DNA of 64,000 nt from Gammaproteobacteria bacterium. Lineage in GTDB: Bacteria > Pseudomonadota > Gammaproteobacteria > Enterobacterales > Alteromonadaceae. Position numbers and translations under genes: made by a program. Positions 19,443-28,843 of the stretch are shown piece after piece (the stretch's first letter is position 1; each line of letters begins with the position of its first letter). The notes beneath the pieces are model-generated. The model did no database searches. It was not told the DNA's origin and saw only the letters and a list, made by a program, of their open reading frames with translations. The DNA lies in assembly GCA_018222405.1 (NCBI GenBank), contig JAAFAI010000002.1, positions 279,142-343,141 of the forward strand. Direction: 5' to 3'.

Positions 19443-20081
19443 ATGAGTATCGCTGATATGCGTCGTCAGTACAGTCAGGGGCATTTAACCGATAATGACT
19501 TAACTGACCATCCGATAGACTTGTTTAAACAGTGGCTGGGCGCGGCAATTGAGGCGGGGATCCCGGATCCAACCGCGATGACTGTAGCTACTGTAGATGC
19601 TGAAGGTCAGCCGTCTCAGCGCATCGTGTTGCTGAAAGACTACGACCACGAAGGGTTTGTGTTTTATACCAACCTGGGCAGTCGCAAAGCCAAAGAGCTC
19701 GGTAATAATCCACGTATTTCGTTGCATTTTCCGTGGTTTTTCATGGAGCGTCAGGTACGCATCTGTGGCACCGCGCAAAGGCTCACCACAGCTCAAAACG
19801 CCAAATATTTTTTATCCCGGCCGAAAGATTCTCAGCTGGCAGCCTGGGCTTCCCAGCAGAGCCAGCCAATCTCCAGCCGCGAGCTGCTGATGACACAGTT
19901 TCATCAGATGAAAGAAAAGTTTGCTAAAAAGGAAATTCCGCTACCGGATTTCTGGGGCGGCTTTAAGGTGATGTCCCACCAAATCGAATTCTGGCAAGGC
20001 GGTGAAGACCGGCTGCATGACCGTTTCGAGTATACCAAGCAGGCTGATAACAGCTGGTCAATCCAGCGATTAATGCCCTAG
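19443..20081 (+). CDS. pdxH: Pyridoxine/pyridoxamine 5'-phosphate oxidase
   Basis: From the ATG at 19443 (MSIADMRRQYSQG) the protein has 212 residues and aligns closely with E. coli PdxH: DPTAMTVATVD, QRIVLLKDYD, FYTNLGSRKA, FPWFFMERQVR, and the C-terminal FWGGFKV and HDRFEY. GTG codons at 19434 and 19437 are less likely starts. It uses FMN to oxidise PNP or PMP to pyridoxal phosphate. It follows era by 17 bases and may be in the same transcription unit. Confidence 0.95.
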   Translation: MSIADMRRQYSQGHLTDNDLTDHPIDLFKQWLGAAIEAGIPDPTAMTVATVDAEGQPSQRIVLLKDYDHEGFVFYTNLGSRKAKELGNNPRISLHFPWFFMERQVRICGTAQRLTTAQNAKYFLSRPKDSQLAAWASQQSQPISSRELLMTQFHQMKEKFAKKEIPLPDFWGGFKVMSHQIEFWQGGEDRLHDRFEYTKQADNSWSIQRLMP

Positions 20082-20096
20082 CCCGGCGGTCCCCCC

Positions 20097-20873
20097 ATGA
20101 TTGATTCGCACTGCCATCTGGATCTCCCTGAGTTTGAGCCAGACTGGCAGGACGTGCTGAGCAGTGCCGTTACACAAGGTGTTGAGCGAATTTTAATCCC
20201 TGGCACAACGGTATCAGGCTGGCAGCGCCAGCACGACATGGCAGCTGATAACGTCCAACTCGACGTGGCGTTTGGCCTGCATCCTTATTTCTTTCCCGAC
20301 GATCCTCAGGACGCGCTTGCGTCTCTACGTAAACAATTACAAACAACCATGATAAAGCCAGTAGCCATTGGCGAAATTGGTGTCGATGGTGCCATCGACA
20401 CGCCGCTAAAGGCCCAGCAGGCTTTATTTGAAGCTCAGCTCGAAGTAGCCAGTGAACAGTCTCTGCCGGTCATTTTGCATCATCGCCGCTCTCATCATTT
20501 ATTACTTGAATCTATTAAACGCAGCCGCTTTACCCATGGCGGTGTCATCCACGCGTTTTCCGGTAGTGAACAGGTTGCCAGGCAATATATTGATGCAGGA
20601 TTTAAGTTAGGGATCGGTGGCACCATTACCTATTCGCGGGCTCAGAAAACCCGGCAAACGGTGGCAAATATTCCATTGCAGCATTTGTTGCTGGAGACGG
20701 ATGCGCCGGATATGCCCATGTCCGGCCGGCAGGGGGCGCGCAATGAACCGCAGTTTATTGGTGAGGTGGTTGCTGCCCTGGCTGATTTGCATGGCATAGC
20801 ACCGGAGGTGGTAACAGAACAGACTACCGCCAATTACTTTGCCTTATTTGGCTCCCGCACCCAGTGTAAATAA
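20097..20873 (+). CDS. yjjV: TatD-family metallohydrolase, YjjV-like
   Basis: The 258-residue TIM-barrel protein has the metal ligands HCH near the N terminus (IDSHCHLD), GEIG, the LHHRR and HAFSGS strands, and LLLETDAPDMP. The pattern GGTITYSRAQKTR and the APDMP-x-S-G-R-Q-G end are closer to E. coli YjjV than to TatD or YcfH. The family comprises metal-dependent deoxyribonucleases or hydrolases with uncertain substrates. The 3' end overlaps the convergent ytjB gene by 40 bases. In E. coli yjjV also lies in the neighbourhood of serB and radA. Confidence 0.82.
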   Translation: MIDSHCHLDLPEFEPDWQDVLSSAVTQGVERILIPGTTVSGWQRQHDMAADNVQLDVAFGLHPYFFPDDPQDALASLRKQLQTTMIKPVAIGEIGVDGAIDTPLKAQQALFEAQLEVASEQSLPVILHHRRSHHLLLESIKRSRFTHGGVIHAFSGSEQVARQYIDAGFKLGIGGTITYSRAQKTRQTVANIPLQHLLLETDAPDMPMSGRQGARNEPQFIGEVVAALADLHGIAPEVVTEQTTANYFALFGSRTQCK

Positions 20874-21277
20874 CCAAGTACCGTATCATCCTCTTTTACC
20901 GGCACGAAGAAGCTTGTACGAAGTGGCTCTTCCCGCAGCAGTTGTGGCAATAGTGTGGTAACGCCCTGTTGAGCGATACGTTCGCCGGAGGCTGAGAATA
21001 CTGCAGCGCGAAGAATATGCTCATCCTCGGCCATACTGGCCAGAACCCGGTTAATTTCCGCCTGGTTTAACGCTGCCACCGCCGGGCGAATAAGCCTTTC
21101 ATAGTGACGTCCGAGGGGATCCTCCGCTGGCGATGACTGACTCATCTGGCTGGTCACGGCAACCATCACTGCGATAAACAAACCGGTTATCAGTAAGGTC
21201 AGCAGAATAAGCCGGTGGGCGGTTGAGAACGTAATAGGACGCAATGCAAAGCCTTTTTTAAGATTAAAAATGTGCAA
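20834..21277 (-). CDS. ytjB: AhpA/YtjB (Smp)-family membrane protein
   Basis: The 147-residue protein has one N-terminal membrane helix (about residues 20-42) and a periplasmic domain of the Smp/YtjB type (ILRAAVFSASGERIAQQG, LGYLHWVRE). It diverges from serB, the arrangement seen for smp and serB in E. coli. No ATG is available: the frame opens with TTG at 21277, so the exact start is uncertain. The function of the family is not established. The last 40 bases overlap yjjV on the other strand. Confidence 0.75.
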   Translation of the reverse strand: MHIFNLKKGFALRPITFSTAHRLILLTLLITGLFIAVMVAVTSQMSQSSPAEDPLGRHYERLIRPAVAALNQAEINRVLASMAEDEHILRAAVFSASGERIAQQGVTTLLPQLLREEPLRTSFFVPVKEDDTVLGYLHWVREPNKAK

Positions 21278-21346
21278 CTTAGTCTAACTATGCATTTCCC
21301 AAACGCGGCGTATCCGTTAGGATCAGACTATTAGCTAACTCAAGTG

Positions 21347-22375
21347 ATGAGAACTCGCCCTTTGGAATTAACAACGCTTAGTACACAACAATTGACCAGC
21401 GCAGCCTTTCTTTCAGCTACGTTGGCAGAATATCAGAATCTTCGCTGGGATCAATCGTGCATCGGACTCGCTGCAGAGGCCCATGCACAATCTGTTCAGC
21501 AACTTATCGTTAGCGGTCAGTCATTAACGCTGGAACAGCTCGCTATGATAGCTCAACACATGGCACCCGCGGTGAAGCTAGGAAGCTTCAGACTGCACCC
21601 TCACAGCGCTCTGATTGGCGGTACTGCAATCAGCTTTGATGTGGAATCGGTCGATGCCACTACGCAGACGCTGCATGATCTGCTCGATGGCGCTGCGAAG
21701 GCGTGTCACTGTGAAGTGGCATTGCGTGGCAACACGCCGCTGTTAACTCAGCCGGGCCTGTTGGTGATGGATATGGATTCTACCGTGATCCAAATCGAGT
21801 GTATTGATGAAATCGCCAAGCTTGCTGGCCTCGGCGAACAGGTTGCCGCGGTCACTGAAAAAGCCATGCGTGGTGAGCTTGATTTTGCTGAAAGCCTGCG
21901 CTCCCGGGTAGGCTGTCTGGATGGCGTGGAAGTCAGTCAGCTAAAACAGATCCGCGACAGCATTCCGTTAATGCCCGGACTGCAAAACTTACTGCAAGTG
22001 CTGCAGCAGCATGGCTGGAAAATTGCCATTGCCTCGGGCGGCTTTACCTACTTTGCTGGTTATCTGGAGAATCGCTTAGGGCTTGATGCATCAAGGGCTA
22101 ATGTACTCGAAGCCGAAGACGGCAAACTCACCGGCCGGGTAGTAGGCGATATTGTAGATGCCCAGGTTAAGGCAGAAACCGTCGAGGAACTTGCTCGCCG
22201 CTGGGATATCCCGATGAGCCAGACAATTGCCATGGGCGATGGTGCTAACGACCTCAAAATGATGGGGGTGGCGGCATTAGGTGTGGCTTTTGAAGCCAAG
22301 CCGGTAGTTAATGCCCAGGCCGACGTGGCAATCCGTTACTCCGGTCTGGACGCGCTGTTAACCTATTTACAATAG
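21347..22375 (+). CDS. serB: Phosphoserine phosphatase
   Basis: The 342-residue protein has a divergent N-terminal regulatory region (about 1-130) followed by a HAD domain with the nucleophile in MDMDSTVIQ (near residue 142), the substrate glutamate segment ECIDEIAKLAG, ASGGFTYF, and the GDGANDLKMM motif. It completes serine synthesis by dephosphorylating phosphoserine. The start could be GTG 21344 or ATG 21347. I prefer the ATG. No good ribosome binding site is visible at either. Confidence 0.95.
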   Translation: MRTRPLELTTLSTQQLTSAAFLSATLAEYQNLRWDQSCIGLAAEAHAQSVQQLIVSGQSLTLEQLAMIAQHMAPAVKLGSFRLHPHSALIGGTAISFDVESVDATTQTLHDLLDGAAKACHCEVALRGNTPLLTQPGLLVMDMDSTVIQIECIDEIAKLAGLGEQVAAVTEKAMRGELDFAESLRSRVGCLDGVEVSQLKQIRDSIPLMPGLQNLLQVLQQHGWKIAIASGGFTYFAGYLENRLGLDASRANVLEAEDGKLTGRVVGDIVDAQVKAETVEELARRWDIPMSQTIAMGDGANDLKMMGVAALGVAFEAKPVVNAQADVAIRYSGLDALLTYLQ

Positions 22376-22385
22376 GGCTAACGGC

Positions 22386-24908
22386 CTAGCTTTTCAGTAA
22401 CGCCTTGATGCCGCCTGGCTCAATGGCGTGCTGACTGGGCGTTTTGTGATTTTCGGCAATGCGGTGCTCATCGAAACCAAACCGCAACAGTACCTGGTCT
22501 GTGATGTCCACTGCGTGTACGCAGGCACTGATACTCCACAAGCGTTCTTCGAGCTCTTTGGCCCGGTGTATCGCGTAAACCCCAATGTAATTGATTTCCG
22601 ACTGGAGCATTTCCAGATCGGGCTTACCTGTTACCGTTACTGTGATTGCCATAGCGATAAACTGACCTGTGGTCAGCGCATTTTTTATAAACTGCTGGCG
22701 CGACTCCTCGGAGCTGAAACGATGCTCGTAGCGGGCGTCGATGGCGTCGGCCGGCTCTTTCTCTGCAGGCCGGAAGGCGACGAACAGCTCACGGGTAACG
22801 GGGGAATGTTCGGTTTTTACCTGTTTGATGGATTGCTGAATGAAAGGTGCATCCAACGCGCGGTCGCGGAAGAATACCTCAAGGTTCATTTTGCGTTGTT
22901 CAGCAAAGTGACCAAACAGGGTCTTCAGGCGGGGATTGGCGGCATTGCCTAAAACCCCAACCTGAGGTAAGTAGCGCCCGCCTACCTTAGATAATACAAA
23001 AGCCAGGGTAGACGGGGTCTTGGCATTTATACAGCGTAAAGCATGGCCTATGCCCGGGATCTCTTCTTCATCAGGATAGGTTTTCAGTGACGATTTATTG
23101 CTCTTTATCAGTTCAGCAAAGAAGCGGCGTGCAGGCAGGCCATCTTCGCCGGCAACCGAACGTAAATGCAGTACATTCTTATCACCACTGATGTGAACCA
23201 CCCGATAATGTAAGTCGCTGACATCAAACTTACTGGTCAGCTCCTGTAACTTTGGCAGGCTGACCAGCACCCGCATATTCAGGTCGCCGTGATACTCGCC
23301 GTCGATTTCTAAGCGCAGGCCGTTAATTGATATATCTTCACTGATGCCATTGATGGTTTGCCCTCTGGCCAGCACCTGCACCGCGGTACGTAACAGGTAC
23401 CGGGTTTCCATGCGCTGCTCCTGGAACTTATAGCGGAAAGCCTTAATTTCTCCGGGCGGGCGATTGCGGGCATGACCGAATAATTTCAACGCCTTCAACT
23501 GAGCGCGGTCAATTTTAATCTGACTGAACTGCAACTGCTCGCGGTCGGAGGTAATATCGGTTATCTGTACTGCATAAGCCAGGTTTTGTAACCGTGCCAT
23601 CAGGCGAGGAGCCGGTTTGGCATTCTGGCGTTTTACTTTCGTGCCGACATCATCGGGCAGTGACAGCGGCGCGTAAGCATCTTTAGGGGACACTTTCACG
23701 ATACCGACTTTAAATACCCGCCAGCTTACTTTTCTGGCGCCAAAGCCAATAAATAAATCACTCAGGGCCGGGTGGCGGGCCAGTTCGTCACTGGAAGCGG
23801 AATAGAAATAAATTTTGCCATTCTGGATATGGTTAAAGCTGTAAACATATAGCGCCGGGGCTGCATGTTTACTCTGAATCAACTGTTTTAATCGGTCTGC
23901 GGTGAGCAGATAACCGAGGCGTAACTCGTCTTCTTCGTCGTTCCAGTAACTCAGAATATGGCGGTTTAAATCGTTGGCCATGGCAAACCGTGCTCGTGCC
24001 CGGCCTTCCTTAACTTCGATAAACACCGGCAGTGTAGGACAACTGGGCGAGAAGTATTGTTCGCAGGACTTATTAATAATGGCGTCTATGGTGTTATCCA
24101 TATTCACCTTGTAGCGCCGTTTATTGCCATGAATAAACTTGTCGATGAACTGGTCGAAATGACCGTTAGGGGCGTCCTGCAGGCGTTTCATCTGCAGAAA
24201 CTGGAATTCTTTTTTACGGGAAATACTGACTACCTGATATTTGATAGCCATTTTTTTATCCAGCGAGTATTCAGTTTCCAGGCCCCGGAAATACACACCG
24301 ATTTTTTCACCGGGCTTAAAGAGTTGCTCTTTGGAGAGCTTTATTTTCATGCCCTTGGTGGATATGTCGACGCTGGTTGCCCGCAGGCTGTTGTTGGTTT
24401 CGGTGAACACTTCCAGTGCCACGGCAAAGTTCATTCGCTCTTCATTGCGCTTTGCATAGCTAAGCAGGTTGATATTAGGCACATCAAACTGCGAAACACT
24501 GTTGTTGGTTTTTTCCGGTAATTCGACGTCCTGTTCATTGCGGGCTTCAGCTTTCTCGCGAATGACCCGAAAATTGTTTTCCGTGGCCAGCACCGCCTCA
24601 TAAACACCAAAACAGTATAAGCCGAACATTCGCACCTGTTGTTCAAACACTTCAATGGCCACGTCGTCCAGGTAGTGCTTGATGCCGTCGTATTCATATA
24701 GCCGACACTCGCCGTCTACCTGACCGCGCAAATCGATGGCTCGCATGCAGGGGCGCGCCAGACGTTTTACTTCCATTTTTATCAAAAAACGCTTTTCTTT
24801 AGGAACATGGGAAGCAACCTGCTGAAGTACCTGATTGAACTCGGGTTCTTTCACCATTGGTTTAAGCTGTTCTATTATCTGCGCGTACTGCGATAAATCC
24901 TGATTCAT
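22386..24908 (-). CDS. Large tandem PilZ-domain protein (PlzC-like)
   Basis: The 840-residue soluble protein contains two complete c-di-GMP-binding PilZ signatures: RxxxR (RNEER) near residue 153 with DISTKG near 181, and RMETR near 499 with DISING near 525. The regions between and after these are not recognisable. It lies between serB and radA. I recall a similar large PilZ protein between these genes in Vibrio cholerae (PlzC). Two sites suggest it can bind several c-di-GMP molecules. Its target is unknown. It converges on serB and diverges from radA. Confidence 0.85.
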   Translation of the reverse strand: MNQDLSQYAQIIEQLKPMVKEPEFNQVLQQVASHVPKEKRFLIKMEVKRLARPCMRAIDLRGQVDGECRLYEYDGIKHYLDDVAIEVFEQQVRMFGLYCFGVYEAVLATENNFRVIREKAEARNEQDVELPEKTNNSVSQFDVPNINLLSYAKRNEERMNFAVALEVFTETNNSLRATSVDISTKGMKIKLSKEQLFKPGEKIGVYFRGLETEYSLDKKMAIKYQVVSISRKKEFQFLQMKRLQDAPNGHFDQFIDKFIHGNKRRYKVNMDNTIDAIINKSCEQYFSPSCPTLPVFIEVKEGRARARFAMANDLNRHILSYWNDEEDELRLGYLLTADRLKQLIQSKHAAPALYVYSFNHIQNGKIYFYSASSDELARHPALSDLFIGFGARKVSWRVFKVGIVKVSPKDAYAPLSLPDDVGTKVKRQNAKPAPRLMARLQNLAYAVQITDITSDREQLQFSQIKIDRAQLKALKLFGHARNRPPGEIKAFRYKFQEQRMETRYLLRTAVQVLARGQTINGISEDISINGLRLEIDGEYHGDLNMRVLVSLPKLQELTSKFDVSDLHYRVVHISGDKNVLHLRSVAGEDGLPARRFFAELIKSNKSSLKTYPDEEEIPGIGHALRCINAKTPSTLAFVLSKVGGRYLPQVGVLGNAANPRLKTLFGHFAEQRKMNLEVFFRDRALDAPFIQQSIKQVKTEHSPVTRELFVAFRPAEKEPADAIDARYEHRFSSEESRQQFIKNALTTGQFIAMAITVTVTGKPDLEMLQSEINYIGVYAIHRAKELEERLWSISACVHAVDITDQVLLRFGFDEHRIAENHKTPSQHAIEPGGIKALLKS

Positions 24909-25086
24909 GCGAGGTTTTGCTGTGTCCCTGACGGCTTTTTAGTATATTAACGACTTATCGGCAAAATAACTGACTACATTAACGTGGAGGTAATTCTGCT
25001 GTTCCCTGAGTGATGAGTTCTGTAAACAGAAGCACATCCTTGTTAACGAAATCATAATACTTATATTTGCAGAAACCAATTGATTT

Positions 25087-26457
25087 ATGGCGAAACGAAA
25101 AACAGCTTTTGTATGCTCTGATTGCGGGGCGGAATTTCCGCGCTGGCAGGGGCAGTGCAGCGAGTGTAAAGCATGGAACACTATCTCCGAATTTGTCGTC
25201 AGTCCGGCGAAATCCACAGCGAAAGGAAACTTTGCCGGCTACGCGGGCCAGACTCACAGCCAAATTCAGACCCTGAACGAAATTAATGTAGAGGATTTAC
25301 CTCGATTTAGCTCCGGGCTGAAAGAACTCGACCGGGTGCTGGGCGGTGGTATTGTTCCCGGCTCGGCGATCTTGATCGGTGGTTCACCGGGGGCCGGCAA
25401 AAGTACGCTGTTGCTGCAGGTTATGTGTCAGCAGGCCAGTACAAAGTCTGCGCTTTATGTAACCGGCGAAGAATCGCTGCAACAGGTAGCCATGCGCGCC
25501 AGGCGCCTCGGTCTGCCCGATGACAAGCTCATGATGCTGGCTGAAACCAATGTGGAAACGATTTGCGATCTGGCGTTAAAGCAAAAACCGCAGATCATGG
25601 TTATCGATTCCATTCAGGTGATGCATGTCTCTGACGTTCAGTCGGCCCCGGGTAGTGTGTCGCAGGTGAGGGAAAGTGCCGCCTATCTGACCCGCTTTGC
25701 CAAGCAGCACCACATTGCCATGTTTATTGTTGGCCATGTTACCAAAGACGGCAGTCTGGCCGGGCCGAAGGTGCTTGAGCATTGTATTGACTGCTCGATG
25801 ATGCTCGAAGGGGAAAGTGACGGCAGGTTCAGAACCCTGCGCAGTCATAAAAACCGCTTTGGGGCGGTCAATGAGCTGGGCGTTTTTGGCATGACAGACA
25901 AAGGGGTTAAAGAAGTCGGTAACCCCTCAGCGATTTTTCTTAGTCGTAGCGATAGTCAGGCCCCCGGCTCAGTAGTGATGGTCATCTGGGAAGGTACCCG
26001 GCCATTACTGGTTGAGATCCAGGCGTTGGTTGATTATTCGCAACTCAACAATCCGCGCCGCGTTACTGTGGGCCTTGAGCAAAACCGGTTAGCCATGTTG
26101 TTAGCGGTGATGCACCGTCATGGCAATGTGCAGATGAACGATCAGGATGTGTTTGTGAATGTGGTAGGCGGAGTAAAGGTCAGTGAAACGGCCGCGGATC
26201 TGGCCTTATTAGTGGCCATGATATCCAGTTTCCGTAACCGCGCTTTACCCCGGGAGTTGATAGTTTTTGGCGAAGTAGGGCTGGCTGGCGAAATTCGCCC
26301 GGTCCCCAATGGCAGTGAACGGTTGAGTGAGGCGGTTAAACACGGCTTTAAGCGGGCTATTGTGCCAAAGGCTAACGCGCCGAAAAATAAAATCGCGGGC
26401 TTAACTGTTATCCCGGTAACCAAACTGAGTGATGCGCTGGAGGCGCTCGACACTTAG
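25087..26457 (+). CDS. radA: DNA repair protein RadA
   Basis: The 456-residue protein starts with a four-cysteine zinc finger (C10, C13, C24, C27), then a RecA-like ATPase with Walker A GGSPGAGKST near residue 97, the RadA-specific KNRFG motif, and a C-terminal Lon-protease-like domain that lacks protease activity in this family. RadA processes recombination intermediates and promotes branch migration. Its 3' end overlaps the convergent PilZ gene by four bases. It follows serB in E. coli too, here with a PilZ gene in between. Confidence 0.96.
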   Translation: MAKRKTAFVCSDCGAEFPRWQGQCSECKAWNTISEFVVSPAKSTAKGNFAGYAGQTHSQIQTLNEINVEDLPRFSSGLKELDRVLGGGIVPGSAILIGGSPGAGKSTLLLQVMCQQASTKSALYVTGEESLQQVAMRARRLGLPDDKLMMLAETNVETICDLALKQKPQIMVIDSIQVMHVSDVQSAPGSVSQVRESAAYLTRFAKQHHIAMFIVGHVTKDGSLAGPKVLEHCIDCSMMLEGESDGRFRTLRSHKNRFGAVNELGVFGMTDKGVKEVGNPSAIFLSRSDSQAPGSVVMVIWEGTRPLLVEIQALVDYSQLNNPRRVTVGLEQNRLAMLLAVMHRHGNVQMNDQDVFVNVVGGVKVSETAADLALLVAMISSFRNRALPRELIVFGEVGLAGEIRPVPNGSERLSEAVKHGFKRAIVPKANAPKNKIAGLTVIPVTKLSDALEALDT

Positions 26458-26867
26458 TCTGAAGGCAGCGACGCGGTGATCTTGTCGACCAGGGATTCAA
26501 GCTCATTGGCGTCAAGGTCGTCCTGACCGCTGTTAAGCAGCAATAAACGCCGCAGTAAGCCTAGATCGTCTACTGAAATATGAGTAATTCGGAGTCCGGC
26601 CTCGCTTGACTCGCTGTTGTTCGGCGCTTGCTCCAGGCGGATTATTTCGCCGCTAAGGGATATCGGCGGGCTGTCTTCATTGGCTTTAAAGTTTAGCCCG
26701 ACCTTGTCTGCAGCAGGCAGATTCAGCCCTGCTGGCAGACCGGCTACCCTCAGTCCCTGCAATGATACATCCACCACTTCTACCTCAATACTGACACCCT
26801 CTAAGGTAATAAGCTGCCCTGACAAATGAATGCCAACCCGTTGAAAATGGCGTTTTTCTTGTTGCAT
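26454..26867 (-). CDS. Single-domain PilZ protein
   Basis: From the ATG at 26867 the protein has 137 residues and is essentially one PilZ domain with RHFQR at residues 6-10 and DVSLQG near 33, both elements of the c-di-GMP site. The C-terminal part (from about 100) is Leu/Asp-rich and probably helical. A GTG at 26906 would add 13 residues and has no better support. It sits between radA and ettA, where E. coli carries nadR. Its partner is unknown, and type IV pilus or motility functions are only guesses. Confidence 0.8.
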   Translation of the reverse strand: MQQEKRHFQRVGIHLSGQLITLEGVSIEVEVVDVSLQGLRVAGLPAGLNLPAADKVGLNFKANEDSPPISLSGEIIRLEQAPNNSESSEAGLRITHISVDDLGLLRRLLLLNSGQDDLDANELESLVDKITASLPSD

Positions 26868-26944
26868 GGGAGAACTGATTCCTCTACTAACAAACTGGCT
26901 ATGCACCCTTTTTAGTGTAGTGCATAGCCACAGGTTTGACCGAT

Positions 26945-28612
26945 TTACTTACTGATTCGCTTGTATTTCAGTCGGTGTGGTTCAACCACATCCTGCCCAA
27001 AGTTAGCTTTGAGCCAGGTCTCATAGTCGTTGTAGTTACCTTCGTAGAAGTTAATTTTGCCTTCGTCCCGGTAATCAAGAATATGGGTGGCAACACGGTC
27101 AAGGAACCAGCGGTCGTGCGAGATAACCATAGCGCAGCCCGGGAACTCAAGCAGCGCGTTTTCCAGTGCGCGCAAAGTTTCTACGTCCAAATCGTTAGTA
27201 GGTTCATCGAGCAGCAGTACGTTGCCGCCTGCTTTTAACAGCTTAGCCAGATGCACCCGGTTGCGTTCACCGCCGGATAAATCCTTGATGAATTTTTGCT
27301 GGTCGGTGCCTTTGAAGTTAAAGCGACTGCAATAGGCCCGGCTGTTCAGTTCAAAGTTGCCAATACGCACGATGTCCTGACCGTCAGACAGTTCCTGCCA
27401 CACAGTATTGTTGCCATCCATGTGGTCACGGAACTGTTCAACACTGGCGATTTTTACCGTATCACCAATAGTGATTGAGCCCGAGTCGGGTTGTTCCTTG
27501 TCGGTTAGCATTCTGAACAGCGTTGATTTACCGGCACCGTTGGGGCCGATGATGCCAACAATAGCGCCCTTAGGTACGGTAAACGTCATGTCGTCGATAA
27601 GCACGCGATCACCGTAGGATTTTTTCAGGTGCTCAACTTCGATAACCTTATCACCTAAGCGCTCACCCGGCGGAATGAACAGCTCATTGGTTTCGTTACG
27701 TTTCTGGTAATCACCGCTTGATAGTTCTTCAAACCGTGACATCCGTGCCTTGCTTTTTGCCTGACGACCTTTGGGGTTAGTACGTACCCACTCAAGTTCC
27801 TGTTTAATAGACTTCTGACGCGCGTTTTCAGTGCGCTCTTCCTGCGCAAGGCGGGCCTCTTTTTGCTCCAGCCAGCTGGAGTAATTACCTTCCCATGGAA
27901 TACCGTGACCACGGTCGAGTTCCAGGATCCAGCCCGCTACGTTGTCGAGGAAATAGCGGTCGTGGGTAATCGCCACTACGGTGCCTTCATAGTCGTGCAG
28001 GAAGCGTTCTAACCAGGCCACGGATTCGGCATCCAGGTGGTTCGTAGGTTCGTCGAGCAGCAGCATGTCGGGCTTTTCCAGCAGCAGACGACACAGTGCT
28101 ACACGGCGGCGCTCACCACCAGACAGCTTGCTGACGTCGGCATCCCACGGCGGCAAACGCAGTGCATCGGCGGCGCGTTCCAGCGCGTTTTCAAGATTGT
28201 GACCGTCTTTGGTCTGAATAATGGCTTCCAGTTCGCCCTGTTCTTTAGCGAGGGCATCAAAGTCGGCATCCGGATCGGCGTAAGCGGCATACACTTCGTC
28301 GAGGCGTTTCAGTGCATGGGCAACATCTGCCACGGCTTCTTCGATATTGCCGCGCACATCCTTGGTTTCGTCCAGTTGGGGTTCCTGGGGCAGGTAACCA
28401 ATATTGATGCCGGGCTGGGCACGGGCTTCACCTTCAATCTCGGTGTCAACACCGGCCATAATGCGCAGCAGCGTAGATTTACCGGCGCCGTTTAAGCCCA
28501 GTACGCCAATTTTTGCGCCGGGGAAAAAACTCAGTGAAATGTCTTTTAGAATCTGACGATTGGGTGGCACAATCTTGCCCACCCGGTGCATGGTATATAC
28601 GTATTGTGACAT
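26945..28612 (-). CDS. ettA: Energy-dependent translational throttle protein EttA
   Basis: The 555-residue ABC-F ATPase has two nucleotide-binding domains (GLNGAGKST and GPNGAGKST Walker A motifs, each with LSGGER), the arm insertion of the EttA subgroup in domain 1, and the linker region rich in basic residues between the domains. It binds the ribosomal E site and gates the first peptide bond according to ADP/ATP ratio. It is close to serB-radA as in E. coli, and diverges from lpxD. Confidence 0.95.
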   Translation of the reverse strand: MSQYVYTMHRVGKIVPPNRQILKDISLSFFPGAKIGVLGLNGAGKSTLLRIMAGVDTEIEGEARAQPGINIGYLPQEPQLDETKDVRGNIEEAVADVAHALKRLDEVYAAYADPDADFDALAKEQGELEAIIQTKDGHNLENALERAADALRLPPWDADVSKLSGGERRRVALCRLLLEKPDMLLLDEPTNHLDAESVAWLERFLHDYEGTVVAITHDRYFLDNVAGWILELDRGHGIPWEGNYSSWLEQKEARLAQEERTENARQKSIKQELEWVRTNPKGRQAKSKARMSRFEELSSGDYQKRNETNELFIPPGERLGDKVIEVEHLKKSYGDRVLIDDMTFTVPKGAIVGIIGPNGAGKSTLFRMLTDKEQPDSGSITIGDTVKIASVEQFRDHMDGNNTVWQELSDGQDIVRIGNFELNSRAYCSRFNFKGTDQQKFIKDLSGGERNRVHLAKLLKAGGNVLLLDEPTNDLDVETLRALENALLEFPGCAMVISHDRWFLDRVATHILDYRDEGKINFYEGNYNDYETWLKANFGQDVVEPHRLKYKRISK

Positions 28613-28652
28613 GCTTGGTCCTGGCTTTTTAGAAAGTCGCTATTGTAATCAA

Positions 28653-28677
28653 AGACGCCGCCACTTGGTAGGCGTCT
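28653..28677. repeat. Short inverted repeat in the ettA-lpxD intergenic region
   Basis: AGACGCC and GGCGTCT form a perfect 7-base-pair inverted repeat with an 11-base spacer, 41 bases upstream of the ettA start. It could be an operator or a leader stem-loop of ettA. No U-tract follows on either strand. The rest of this 231-base divergent region holds no recognisable element. Confidence 0.3.
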
Positions 28678-28843
28678 GCGGCTTATAGGTTAGTACAAAG
28701 TGGTATTTTTTAAATCACGTGTGAGCCAACCGGTGTTTTTTTTTGTAAACTACCTCAATCGGAAACAGGTTTAATGTCCGGCAGGCTTGATTGCCGCTAT
28801 TCATCCGCTGTCGGGTATGCCTAGAATTAATGAAGGATTTTTC

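Noticed and set aside
22428..22952. 174-codon open frame on the plus strand
   Set aside because: It lies wholly inside the PilZ gene on the other strand, has no family-like features and is an antisense shadow. The same holds for frames at 11164-11595, 24057-24521, 28037-28495 and 42947-43327.
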